A model generated the notes under the pieces. It saw only the letters and a list, made by a program, of their open reading frames with translations, was not told the origin of the DNA and ran no database searches. A program made the position numbers and the translations under genes. A stretch of DNA of 64,000 nucleotides. Source: Saprospiraceae bacterium. Its GTDB lineage: Bacteria > Bacteroidota > Bacteroidia > Chitinophagales > Saprospiraceae. Below, piece after piece: positions 55,268 through 64,000 of this stretch (the stretch's first letter is position 1; each line of letters starts with the position of its first letter). The stretch covers positions 124,001 through 188,000 of the forward strand of contig JADKGD010000071.1 in the NCBI GenBank assembly GCA_016717145.1, in the 5' to 3' direction.

Positions 55268-55286
55268 GTAAAACTTAAATAAATTT

Positions 55287-55294
55287 CAAAAATA
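55287..55294 (-). promoter_or_regulatory. Putative -7 box (TATTTTTG) of the TPR lipoprotein gene
   Basis: TATTTTTG on the minus strand fits TAnnTTTG and lies 19 bases ahead of the ATG at 55267. The 154-base spacer (55268-55421) is otherwise AT-rich with nothing recognised. Confidence 0.4.
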
Positions 55295-55421
55295 GAAAAC
55301 AATATTTTAATAAAGTACATTTCAAAGTTAAAAAACGAACATATTTTAAATAATGAAATTGACACTTTGCTTTGCATATCAAGTCTAAGTTTGCATTTTT
55401 GATAAAGTTCATAATAAAAAT

Positions 55422-56695
55422 CTAATATTGAAAATAGGCTCCCAACCTTAAGGAGGCAGATTTTGCATCAAACGATCTAAATAGTCCAATGATATTATCC
55501 GAGGATAAAAAAGCACAGACAGGACCCAACCGTACCTTTCCAAACATACCAAAACTGAGAAAATCATTCTTTGCGAGTGTATATTGAAGGCCAACATCAA
55601 ATATAGAAATGTTTCGAATGGCCGAAATAGACAGTGAGCTACGTGTGGAACTGAAATTGTTTTGGTATAATAATAAAGCATTAAAAGTCCATTGATTGCA
55701 ATATTTAAAGCTACCACCCAAACTGAATGTACCATTTAAGGCGGTGTTATAATTTTCTAATCCTTGTGAAACCTGAAATAAATTTAATAGTGTATCTTTT
55801 ATAGAAATTGAAGTGGAATCAACAACATAATCAATAATATCAATACCTTCAAACATAAAATTACCTTTGCTGCTATATTTGCGTGGAAAAAAGTTCCAAT
55901 GAATCATACCGAGATCAACAGCACCAAGGGACAATGTCAATTTGGGGCTTACATGGTAAGAAGCACCAACGTCAAATGCAAATCCTGAGTTGTTATAAAA
56001 TAGATTGTCAAAAGAAAACCCTGCATAATTTGCTGTTATGCTGTCCAAACTAGTATACCTGAGCAAAGAACTGCTTCTTAAAAGATAGTCTGTATTAAAC
56101 TCAAGTTGATAATATTCGTCTTTTGTTGTAAATTCAATTTTTCTTTTTCAGTCGTGAGGTTTGCGGTTCCATAAAGGAGCTTAACCTTTGCTCCGATTGT
56201 GAATTTGTCAAAGGATTTTTGTGATCCCAGATACAATTCATTGTAGGCATTTACATCAATTACGGGAGCAATGTTGACAGTTTGGCCTATGAAGGCACCA
56301 TTGCCTTGAGTGGCCACATTTAGTAGCGAACCAGGATAATTCAGATTACCACCTGAGCGGAACGCATGACCAGCCATAAGCACAATTTGACCTAATCTGA
56401 TAGATAAATCAACCGTGTGAATGTCAAATTTAAAAAATAAATTTTGCTGTTTTCCTGGATTGGTACCAAGGTTTTTAATGTCAATAAATCTTTGTCCGGC
56501 TTTATTTTTAGACGTAAGTTGATTAATAGTCGGTCCATCTGTCCCAAAATGAATATTTATACCCCCAATCGAAACATTTATTTTGTTATCCAGTTTGAGA
56601 CCCGGGTTTAGATACGTTGAAGGCAGGCTACCATTAAGGTTTAAAAAAGTGATGTCCTGAGAAGCTAGTTTGCATAATCCTAACATACATACCAA
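55422..56695 (-). CDS. DUF5723-like outer-membrane beta-barrel protein, with one apparent frameshift
   Basis: As written it is two frames (56078-56695 and 55422-56066). Adding one base to the T run 56138-56142 joins TEKEK to IEFTTKDEYYQLEFNTDYLL and gives one protein of about 424 residues. N-terminal hydrophobic signal region, then the segment ITFLNLNGSLPSTYLNPGLK and many alternating beta strands, ending in aromatic-terminated LRLGAYFQY, the usual signal of an outer-membrane barrel. DUF5723 assignment is by general likeness. The start is unclear: TTG 56695 and ATG 56686 are available, and hydrophobic codons continue upstream to about 56725, where the lipoprotein gene ends. Confidence 0.75.
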
Positions 56696-56724
56696 ACAAA
56701 TATATAAAAAAGATTTCGTTTTTA

Positions 56725-58259
56725 TTAATTTTTTTTATATTTAATTATGGCACCGAGTTTAAGACCAATACCATAATTGTCGTAGATCCACAAACTTTTT
56801 TCTGGTCGCTTCCTGTAGTGTTAATTGATGCTATCAAAACAAGCCTTTTGGATTTTCTGATTTTATCAAATCTGATTTTATCAAAATCCAGCAAATCTAT
56901 TTTTTCTGACCCTGGAGTAGTAATGCCATTTTCCTGAAGTGGCGCTGCACTGAGTACAATGCCCTCATTATTAAATAACTGATCTATTTTAATACCATTG
57001 TCATCCAGAAAGTATGCCTGAACTTTCAGCTCTGCAGGAAAATCATTGCTTGTAATTGATTTAAATTTTGCAGATACTACTTCATCGGAAGCGCCTAAAT
57101 CAATATCCAGCGTATCGGTAAGAACCACATTGTTGACGGATCCAAGTAACGGAACTTCTACGGCTACGTTAACCACAAAATAACTTGTTTCTGTGACGAA
57201 ACCCTTGATAGTGGTGTCTCTTTCCACATTAACCAACGCATCGATATCGTAAGCAATCGTTTTTGTTTTTTCATTGAAAACTTCCCGAATGTTTGAATTT
57301 GTTTTATCAAATACAAAATTTGTTGTTTTGATTGAACCAATTTCAGAAAATGATGGATAAGCAAAATCGATGCCGGTATTTATAAACTCACTTTCCAATT
57401 TAACAGTCTTACCTGTTATAGAAGTGAGCTCCATTTTGTTGACTTTAGATCTCACAGGCAGTCCGAATGCATTTTTTACACTAAGTGCTATCTTTGGATT
57501 TTCAAAATCGAAACTACCACTTAACCATTTATTAAACAACCCAACATCAATAATACTACCTTCTACTTCAAATTCATGGAAACCAAGATATCCTTCAAGA
57601 TATGAAAACTTAATCACATCAAACGTCATCAAAGCATTATCCAGTTTTATTTTTTCTCCATTTGGAAGTGTTGCAATATAATGAAACGTTAAGGAATTAG
57701 TCTCGCTTTCCAATGTCCAACCATCAATAGAGATCTCTTCAGATGTCAATTTTGCCGGCAATATGTTATTGTAATTTAGAAGAAAATCTTTTTCAAATAT
57801 TTTTCCATTTTTTGTTAATTCCAGAATTCTCATGTTTATTGTGACGTCTGAAGCTAGATTATTACTAAATGAAAATTGAATTTTTGTATCTCTAAAAACG
57901 GCTTTTTTTAGCAAATAAAGGTTGTTAAAATCCAGTTTTACATTTGTTAATGTATCATCAATCACATTTGGAAACAATAATCCGGGTAAAGGAGGAAATA
58001 TTGCAGATGATGACTTTCTAATGACTTCACCATTATATAAAACTGTTGACTTTCCATCTGCATCAATCCTAATTGTAGTATTACCGTCAGATGCTTCGGA
58101 AACTTTTGCAACTGTTATTTTAGAGTTGATAAGCGGTACAGCAAGTTCATATTCCTGATCACTGATACCAATCTCAGTTTCTTTCTCAAGATCTAAACAC
58201 CCTGAAAAAAGCATAACCAAAACAAACCCCATTAAGTGATTATACAGTAATGATCGCAT
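56725..58259 (-). CDS. Lipoprotein partner of the DUF5723-like barrel, with one apparent frameshift near its end
   Basis: About 511 residues with a lipoprotein signal (FVLVMLFSGC, lipobox FSGC) and an all-beta body; no recognised domain. As written the frame stops at 56745 with the tail VCGSTTIMVLVLNSVP. Adding one base to the T run 56796-56801 changes the end to SLWIYDNYGIGLKLGAIIKY, a much more natural beta-strand terminus, and moves the stop to 56725. It is directly upstream of the barrel gene on the same strand, so the two probably act together at the outer membrane (inference). Divergent from the GMC operon across a 218-base spacer. Confidence 0.75.
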
Positions 58260-58450
58260 GATTAGTATGATTATATTCTGAAAAGTAAAATGGAATTAAA
58301 TAAATATGGCCACAAGTTAAGATATTTTTTTTTTATTGTTTGGGAAAGAAAATCTATTAAATATTTGGCAGGTTAAATTTTAGCAAATTCTATATCATCA
58401 TTTTTACATTTTCAAATAGGGAAAAGTTATGCATATTGAAAGGATAAGAA

Positions 58451-58458
58451 TATATTTG
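58451..58458 (+). promoter_or_regulatory. Putative -7 box (TATATTTG) of the GMC operon
   Basis: TATATTTG lies 19 bases ahead of the ATG at 58478. No properly spaced -33 element was seen. It is in the divergent spacer 58260-58477, which shows no other element. Confidence 0.35.
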
Positions 58459-58477
58459 GGATTAAAATCATATATAG

Positions 58478-60217
58478 ATGGCCTTTCAGATAAAAGAAGC
58501 AGACAAAAAGTACGATGTCTGTATTGTAGGTTCGGGAGCCGGTGGTGGCATGGCGGCTAAAATACTTTCCGAAGCAGGATTATCTGTTGCCGTACTTGAA
58601 GCAGGGGGAGACTTTGATCCTGCTAAAGAAGAGTATCGAACACAGCTGAAATGGCCTTGGGAATCTCCCAGAAGAGGTGCTAACACCCAAAGGGCTTTTG
58701 GAGATTTTGATTCAGCATGGGGAGGTTGGGACATAGATGGCGAACCATATACCAGAAAAGACGGAACTAAATTTGATTGGTTCAGGTCACGAATGTTGGG
58801 AGGAAGGACCAACCATTGGGGAAGAATTTCACTAAGATTCGGGCCGAAAGATTTTAAACGGAAAGATCAGGATGGTTTGGGAGACAACTGGCCAATAAGC
58901 TATGATGATGTGAAACCCTATTATGATAAAGTCGATAAACTGATTGGTGTATTTGGTACCAACGAAGGAATGTCAAATGACCCGGATGGCTTCTTTTTAC
59001 CACCTCCAAAACCCAGACTTCACGAGTTATTTGTGAAAAAAGGTGCTGCCATAGCAAATGTCCCTGTCATTCCATCAAGACTTTCCATCCTTACCAGAAA
59101 AATAAACAGTGAACGAGGTGTATGCTTTTTTTGTGCTCAATGTAGCAGAGGTTGTCAGGTATATGCTGACTTTTCGTCTAGTACATGTCTGGTAAAACCT
59201 GCCATGCAAAAAGGTAAAGTAGAACTTTATACCCACGCTATGGTCAGAGAAGTGATCACAAATGAAAACGGATTAGCCTCCGGGGTGGTGTATATTGACA
59301 AAAAAGACATGACTGAGTATAAGATTGCTGCTAAAGTTGTAGTGCTTGCAGCTTCTTCTTGCGAGTCCGCTAGAATTATGCTTAATTCGAAATCAAAGCA
59401 GCATCCAAATGGCTTATCCAATAATTCAGGCGTCATAGGAAGATACCTTCACGATTCTACCGGCACTGATAGGATGGCCATCATGCCTGAACTTATAGAC
59501 CGACCAAGGTATAATGAAGATGGCGTAGGGGGGCTTCATGTGTATTCACCTTGGTGGCTTGACAACAAAAAATTGGATTTCCCTCGTGGATATCATATCG
59601 AGTATTGGGGAGGAATGAGTATGCCGTCTTATGGTTTTGGCTTTGGTATGGATACTATGAGAAAATATCTAACCGATGAAATGGGTCAGCCTCAGAAAAA
59701 TGGCGGATATGGCATAGGATTAAAGAGAGATCTGAGAAGAATATACGGATCTATGGTTGGAATGTCAGGCAGAGGAGAGAGCATACCTCAATATGATAAT
59801 TATTGCGAAATAGACCCTGAGACAGTTGACAAATATGGCATCCCGGTCCTAAGATTTCACTATAAGTGGACAGAACACGAGGTCAAACAGGCAGCACATA
59901 TGCACGAGACATTTGAAGAAATTCTTGTAGGAATGGGCGGTGTATTGTTAGGCGATAAGCCAGGAATAGACAGCCAAAATGGTCTTGCAGATCCTGGACG
60001 CATTATTCATGAAGTAGGTACAGTCAGGATGGGAGACGATCCGGTAACATCTGCATTAAACAAATACGCTCAAGCACACGATTGCAAAAACTTATTTGTG
60101 GTAGATGCAGGGTCATTTGTCTCTCAAGCGGATAAAAACCCAACCTGGACTATTCTGGCATTATCCTGGAGGACATCAGAATATATCATAGATCAACTCA
60201 AAAAACAAAATATCTGA
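58478..60217 (+). CDS. GMC-family oxidoreductase (gluconate/sorbitol dehydrogenase large-subunit type)
   Basis: FAD enzyme of 579 residues oxidising an alcohol group, probably of a sugar or polyol. Seen: the FAD motif CIVGSGAGGGMAAKILSEAG (about 15-34) and MLGGRTNHWGR. A four-Cys group CFFCAQCSRGC lies near residue 215, and the C-terminal GMC end HEVGTVRMGDDP with the catalytic His is followed by NPTWTILALSWRTSEYI. There is no signal peptide of its own; the next gene supplies a Tat-exported subunit, so hitch-hiker export is possible (inference). Two bases separate the stop and the next ATG. Substrate unknown. Confidence 0.9.
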   Translation: MAFQIKEADKKYDVCIVGSGAGGGMAAKILSEAGLSVAVLEAGGDFDPAKEEYRTQLKWPWESPRRGANTQRAFGDFDSAWGGWDIDGEPYTRKDGTKFDWFRSRMLGGRTNHWGRISLRFGPKDFKRKDQDGLGDNWPISYDDVKPYYDKVDKLIGVFGTNEGMSNDPDGFFLPPPKPRLHELFVKKGAAIANVPVIPSRLSILTRKINSERGVCFFCAQCSRGCQVYADFSSSTCLVKPAMQKGKVELYTHAMVREVITNENGLASGVVYIDKKDMTEYKIAAKVVVLAASSCESARIMLNSKSKQHPNGLSNNSGVIGRYLHDSTGTDRMAIMPELIDRPRYNEDGVGGLHVYSPWWLDNKKLDFPRGYHIEYWGGMSMPSYGFGFGMDTMRKYLTDEMGQPQKNGGYGIGLKRDLRRIYGSMVGMSGRGESIPQYDNYCEIDPETVDKYGIPVLRFHYKWTEHEVKQAAHMHETFEEILVGMGGVLLGDKPGIDSQNGLADPGRIIHEVGTVRMGDDPVTSALNKYAQAHDCKNLFVVDAGSFVSQADKNPTWTILALSWRTSEYIIDQLKKQNI

Positions 60218-60219
60218 TT

Positions 60220-60924
60220 ATGGACAGAAGAGAAAACCTTAAAGTATTATTGACAGGTACCTTGGCCACCGGATTTTTATTGAGTACAGGTTGTAGTCCT
60301 GAAGATACCAAAAATGCCAAAGATGTCATAGGAACAGGTCTTTATGGGCGCACACCCGAAGAATTGGGAATTGATAAAAAATTGATGTCGGAAACATTTT
60401 TTACAGACAAAGAAAAAAATGTTGTCTCTATTCTGGCTGACATAATCATCCCAAAAGATGAAATATCCGGGAGTGCTACTGAAAGTGGAGTGCCTGATTT
60501 TATTGAATTTATGATGAAGGACTATCCAAGTTTTCAGCTACCAATGCGTGGTGGTTTAATGTGGTTAGATAACTTAAGTCAATCAACATTTGCAAAGTCG
60601 TTTAATGAAATAAGCCCGGAAGAAAGAATAGTTTTGATAGAAAAGATAGCCTATCCAGACACAGCAGAACCGCAAATGAAGTTTGGAGTTAATTTTTTTA
60701 ACCTGATAAGAAACTTGACTTGCACTGGTTTCTATACATCCAAAATGGGTATTAAAGATATAGGATATGAGGGCAACAGACAAAAACAATGGGATGGAGT
60801 ACCTGATGAAGTATTAAAAAAGTATAATCTTAGTTATGACCAAAAAACTTTGGATCAATGTCTTAAAATTGAAGATCAGCAGAAGATTGCAGAATGGGAT
60901 GAAGTTGGAAATTTGATTGGGTAA
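60220..60924 (+). CDS. Gluconate 2-dehydrogenase subunit 3-family protein, Tat lipoprotein
   Basis: Small subunit partner of the GMC enzyme. 234 residues: a twin-arginine signal (MDRRENLKVLLTGTLATGF) with a lipobox LSTGC at about residues 22-26, then the subunit-3 domain (FTDKEKNVVSILADIIIPKDE, the pattern ISPEERIVLIEKI, FFNLIRNLTCTGFYTSKMG, KQWDGVP). It probably anchors and exports the GMC subunit as a complex at the membrane face. No cytochrome c subunit gene follows, so the electron acceptor is unknown. Confidence 0.88.
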   Translation: MDRRENLKVLLTGTLATGFLLSTGCSPEDTKNAKDVIGTGLYGRTPEELGIDKKLMSETFFTDKEKNVVSILADIIIPKDEISGSATESGVPDFIEFMMKDYPSFQLPMRGGLMWLDNLSQSTFAKSFNEISPEERIVLIEKIAYPDTAEPQMKFGVNFFNLIRNLTCTGFYTSKMGIKDIGYEGNRQKQWDGVPDEVLKKYNLSYDQKTLDQCLKIEDQQKIAEWDEVGNLIG

Positions 60925-61009
60925 TCAAATATAGATTGCTGAATTAAGATGATTAAGCACCATGATTTTTGCAGCAATAATTGTTCTAATTTTCTTCACA
61001 TGACATGCT

Positions 61010-61444
61010 ATGCACAAACAATATAGTTGTAGTTCTTTAGTTGATCTGGACAAAACGGTTGTTAATATATTGACTGATTGTATTGAATCCAAAATTTTTT
61101 GTTTTATTGGAAATCTCGGGGCAGGAAAAACTACACTAATCAAATCTATTTGTAAGTGTCTGGGCTATCAACATGAAGTGACTAGCCCAACTTATTCTTT
61201 GATAAATCATTATTCAGTCCTAAATGCCAACATCTTTCATATGGATCTTTACAGATTGACAGATGTAGAAGAAGCATTGGAGATAGGTATTGAAGAGTAC
61301 TTACATAGTGGTCATTATTGTTTGATAGAGTGGCCACAATTGATTATACCATTAATTGAAGATCTCTTTTATATAGTGAATATTTCTGTTGATGAAAATC
61401 AAGATCGCAAAATTGAGGTTATCGGAATGATAAATCCCACATAA
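61010..61444 (+). CDS. tsaE: tRNA threonylcarbamoyladenosine biosynthesis ATPase TsaE
   Basis: Partner of TsaD and TsaB in making t6A37 of ANN-decoding tRNAs. The 144 residues match the family length. Walker A GNLGAGKTTL, then TSPTYSLINHY, the HMDLYRL segment and the family-end ECYLIEWP-type motif, here YCLIEWPQLI. The 85-base spacer before it shows no promoter box. The ald gene begins 34 bases downstream with its own box. Confidence 0.93.
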   Translation: MHKQYSCSSLVDLDKTVVNILTDCIESKIFCFIGNLGAGKTTLIKSICKCLGYQHEVTSPTYSLINHYSVLNANIFHMDLYRLTDVEEALEIGIEEYLHSGHYCLIEWPQLIIPLIEDLFYIVNISVDENQDRKIEVIGMINPT

Positions 61445-61450
61445 AACTTT

Positions 61451-61458
61451 TAGCTTTG
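61451..61458 (+). promoter_or_regulatory. Putative -7 box (TAGCTTTG) of ald
   Basis: TAGCTTTG fits TAnnTTTG and lies 20 bases ahead of the ald ATG at 61479. -33 element not evident. Confidence 0.4.
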
Positions 61459-61478
61459 TCTTCCAATTTAGTTATCAT

Positions 61479-62711
61479 ATGAGTAAACTTTACAAACCAG
61501 TTGCATTCTCTGACTTTTTTACAGAAGGTCAATATGAAACAGAAGTGGAAACACTTAGCATCAGTGATAAATCCAAAAGCCTTACCATTGGTGTGCCTAA
61601 GGAGATTATACTTAGTGAAAATAGAGTCGGAATTGTTCCTCAATCTATTAGAACTTTGATCGGTTATGGCCACAAAGTGGTGATTGAATCGGGTGCAGGT
61701 ATCAGATCCAATTTTAGCGACCATCATTATTCCGAAGCCGGAGCATTAATTACCGCCAGTAAAGAGGAAGTTTTTAAATCTCAGGTGCTTGTCAAAATTG
61801 CACCACCTACATCCGAAGAAATTGACCTGATGCAAGCGGATCAAATACTTATTTCACCGTTACAATTGCCGGTATTGAAAGATGACTACCTGGAAAAGTT
61901 AAAGAAAAAAAGAATAACTGCTCTGGCTATGGAATACCTGCAATCAGAAGATGGTAGTTATCCTATCGTACGTATCATGAGCGAAATTGCAGGAACTTCT
62001 GCCATACTAACCGCTGCGGAATATCTTAATAATTCTAAGGATGGTGGACGCGGTATACTTTTAGGTAGTGTCTCCGGCGTGCCCCCAGCAAAGATTGTCA
62101 TCCTGGGTGCTGGTGTTGTTGCAGAAACTGCTATAAAAGTGGCCATTGGCCTGGGCGCATCTATTAGGGTTTTTGATAATAATATTACAAAACTCATGAG
62201 ATTACAAACAGCAGTAGGTAGACATTTGCATACCTCTTCAATTAATCCGGTTTATCTGGCATATCAATTAACCAGTGCAGATGTAGTAATCGGAGCCGTT
62301 CATTCCAAAAGTGGCCGTACGCCAATCCTGGTTTCAGAAGAAATGGTTTCAAAAATGAAAGAGGGTTCAGTCATCATAGACGTCAGTATTGACCAGGGTG
62401 GATGTATTGAGACATCAAGGCTAACCACTTTGGATAATCCAAGTTTTATTAAGCATGGCGTGATACATTATTGTGTACCTAATATTCCTTCAAAAGTGAG
62501 CAGGACAGCTTCATTAGCTATTAGTAATATCATAACTCCGTTGCTGCTTAAAATGGGAACCGGGATGCATTTTGACAATATACTTTATGAAAACCATGGC
62601 ATAAGAAATGGATGTTATGCCTATAAAGGATGTATAACCAATGAATATCTGAGTAAGAGATTTGGGCTCAAATATACGAGCCTTGAGCTTTTAATGACAA
62701 GTAAACTTTAA
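61479..62711 (+). CDS. ald: Alanine dehydrogenase
   Basis: NAD-dependent interconversion of alanine with pyruvate and ammonia. The 410 residues show an N-terminal extension of about 35 residues before the conserved GVPKEIILSENRVGIVP, then VVIESGAG and MEYLQSEDGSYPIV. The NAD-binding fold follows with KIVILGAGVVAETAIKVA (about 205-222). GSVIIDVSIDQGGCIETS and HYCVPNIPSKVSRTASLA close the protein and separate this family from transhydrogenase alpha subunits. Single gene, followed at 25 bases by an unknown gene. Confidence 0.9.
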   Translation: MSKLYKPVAFSDFFTEGQYETEVETLSISDKSKSLTIGVPKEIILSENRVGIVPQSIRTLIGYGHKVVIESGAGIRSNFSDHHYSEAGALITASKEEVFKSQVLVKIAPPTSEEIDLMQADQILISPLQLPVLKDDYLEKLKKKRITALAMEYLQSEDGSYPIVRIMSEIAGTSAILTAAEYLNNSKDGGRGILLGSVSGVPPAKIVILGAGVVAETAIKVAIGLGASIRVFDNNITKLMRLQTAVGRHLHTSSINPVYLAYQLTSADVVIGAVHSKSGRTPILVSEEMVSKMKEGSVIIDVSIDQGGCIETSRLTTLDNPSFIKHGVIHYCVPNIPSKVSRTASLAISNIITPLLLKMGTGMHFDNILYENHGIRNGCYAYKGCITNEYLSKRFGLKYTSLELLMTSKL

Positions 62712-62736
62712 ATCATAAAAATATAAATTATACATT

Positions 62737-63294
62737 ATGGATTTAGTCACTTTAATTTCTAAAGTTAATAAATACAAACAGATTCAGGAAAACACCATTA
62801 ATTATCGAAAAGCATGGAAAAAAGACGTCAGACCAATGCTTTTATCAACCATTAAGGAGACAATAAAGCAGATTCAATTGGGCAAAGCGGACGTTATTTT
62901 ACACGACAACATAGAAAATCTTGAAGCAGTAATCCTTGATTTGGGAAAATCCAGTAGCGGAATATCTGAAAATCTTGAGGATTCAGGTGTAAAAAGAACT
63001 ATGATTAAATCAAATGGCTCACTTATATATCAGCAATTGTTTAATGGGAAAATAATGGTCATGATAGTAAGCCCAAATATTGAAGGTTATGGTCAGCCCA
63101 AGCCCCCGTCAACCCTCGAAATTTTAAGACCTGACGAACTCAAACCAATCCTTATAATTCGCCATATGGAAGCGCTTTTAAAAGATATTACAGAATGGGA
63201 AGATTATGATGACGAAGAGACCCACAATGTGATAGGATTCAATCCACCTATAGGATTTAATACCCAACCACCAGAAGAGGAATCTCAAATTTAA
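62737..63294 (+). CDS. Unrecognised 185-residue protein
   Basis: Not recognised. It begins with a helical, Lys-rich part (LVTLISKVNKYKQIQENTIN, then YRKAWKKDVRPMLLSTIKETI). A mixed middle has an alternating beta pattern (GSLIYQQLFNGKIMVMIVSP) and PPSTLEILRPDELKP. It ends in an acidic, Pro-rich tail (EEDYDDEE-like: WEDYDDEETHN). No signal peptide or membrane segment, so it is cytoplasmic. Its stop overlaps the convergent polA stop by four bases. Confidence 0.7.
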   Translation: MDLVTLISKVNKYKQIQENTINYRKAWKKDVRPMLLSTIKETIKQIQLGKADVILHDNIENLEAVILDLGKSSSGISENLEDSGVKRTMIKSNGSLIYQQLFNGKIMVMIVSPNIEGYGQPKPPSTLEILRPDELKPILIIRHMEALLKDITEWEDYDDEETHNVIGFNPPIGFNTQPPEEESQI

Positions 63295-64000
63295 TGTGCT
63301 TCCAGCCAATTATTACCTACACCAATCTCAACTAAAATCGGAACTTTGAGGCTAGGAATAGCATTTTTCATTAGGTCTGTTACTATAACCTTTACTTGAT
63401 CAAGTTCTGTTTTATACACATCAAAGACCAATTCGTCATGTACCTGAAGTATCATTTTCGATTTCAGATTGTTTTCCTTGAAAGCTTGATGAATATTAAT
63501 CATGGCAATTTTTATCATATCTGCTGCTGTCCCCTGAATGGGTGTATTTATGGCAACACGCTCAGCATTACTTGAAGCCAGAGTATTGCGGGAATTAATG
63601 TCTCTGAGGTTGCGCCTCCTACCTAAAAGGGTCTTAACATATCCCAGTTTTCTCGCAGAGGATATGGTTTCATCCATGTAATTTTTAAGCCCGGAAAATT
63701 CTCTGAAATAATTTTGAATCAGTTCCTGAGCATCTTTCCTTGATATTCCTAACTGACGGGACAAATTTGTAGCACCCGCACCGTAGGTTATTGAAAAATT
63801 TACCGTTTTAGCGTTTCTCCTTTGTTCATTAGTAACTTGGTCATATGGAACACTATATACTTTAGCCGCTGTAGCCCGATGGAAGTCATTGCCGGCTACA
63901 AATGCTTCCAGCATTGATGTGTCATTGCTAATCTCAGCTATGATACGGAGTTCGATTTGTGAGTAATCCGCAGCCATTAGCACGTAATCGTCATTACGCG
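63291..64000 (-). CDS. polA: DNA polymerase I, C-terminal part
   Basis: Family A polymerase for repair and Okazaki-fragment processing. The frame is open to the right edge (reading RNDDYVLMAADYSQIELR), so the start is outside; about 236 residues remain. The active site is intact: motif A DYSQIELR with the catalytic Asp, motif B RRNAKTVNFSITYGAG with Lys, Phe and Tyr, and motif C QVHDELVF with the second catalytic Asp. The GTG at 63983 is internal. The stop is shared in overlap with the convergent unknown gene. Confidence 0.96.
   Translation of the reverse strand, partial: RNDDYVLMAADYSQIELRIIAEISNDTSMLEAFVAGNDFHRATAAKVYSVPYDQVTNEQRRNAKTVNFSITYGAGATNLSRQLGISRKDAQELIQNYFREFSGLKNYMDETISSARKLGYVKTLLGRRRNLRDINSRNTLASSNAERVAINTPIQGTAADMIKIAMINIHQAFKENNLKSKMILQVHDELVFDVYKTELDQVKVIVTDLMKNAIPSLKVPILVEIGVGNNWLEAH

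Overview
The window comes from an AT-rich genome of the phylum Bacteroidota, most likely the Saprospiria/Chitinophagia side (inference). The evidence is two type IX secretion (T9SS) type-A sorting domains, repeated TAnnTTTG -7 promoter boxes, DUF4199 and DUF5723-like proteins, a 14-gene Nuo complex I with a short NuoG, and a Tat-type lipoprotein paired with a GMC oxidoreductase. No rRNA, tRNA, CRISPR array, insertion sequence or prophage was seen.

Layout. 0-2.2 kb: end of aroA, a WecA/MraY-type sugar-phosphate transferase and a CrcB fluoride channel. 2.2-4.5 kb (minus): hflX and an M29 aminopeptidase. 4.7-8.4 kb: nadB, an unrecognised membrane protein and a DUF4199 protein, closed by a strong terminator. 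8.5-23.8 kb (minus): one giant gene (about 5,090 codons) for a secreted, surface-anchored protein of Ig/PKD-like modules, with four tandem ~2,205-nt repeats in its centre. 24.0-29.4 kb (minus): HtrA-like protease, 3-hydroxyacyl-CoA dehydrogenase and a degenerate M1-peptidase homologue. 29.7-34.0 kb: lon, a carboxypeptidase-regulatory-like protein and metF. 34.2-47.1 kb: nuoABCDEFGHIJKLMN in canonical order. 47.1-50.7 kb (minus): TMTC-like glycosyltransferase/TPR protein, truA and a Nudix hydrolase. 50.8-58.3 kb: a T9SS-exported endonuclease/phosphatase-fold protein, then on the minus strand a DUF1295 protein, an aldo/keto reductase, a TPR lipoprotein, a DUF5723-like barrel and its lipoprotein partner. 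58.5-64 kb: GMC oxidoreductase with its Tat lipoprotein subunit, tsaE, alanine dehydrogenase, a small unknown protein and the end of polA.

The giant gene is the most interesting locus. Two quite different domains are nested inside its Ig-like modules: a ~315-residue propeller-like domain (four copies) and a ~213-residue domain with jelly-roll character (three copies). The central repeats are nearly identical at the DNA level and visibly richer in GC than the two ends of the same gene. The central part is broken into fragments by single-base changes in short homopolymers, one GC-rich filler patch and one 10-base duplication.

Assembly quality matters here. Five other genes (nuoC, truA, the M1 homologue, the DUF5723-like protein and its lipoprotein partner) are each broken by one missing base in an A/T run of four to six. 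In every case adding one base restores a convincing protein. I treat these as probable consensus errors and annotate the genes across the break.
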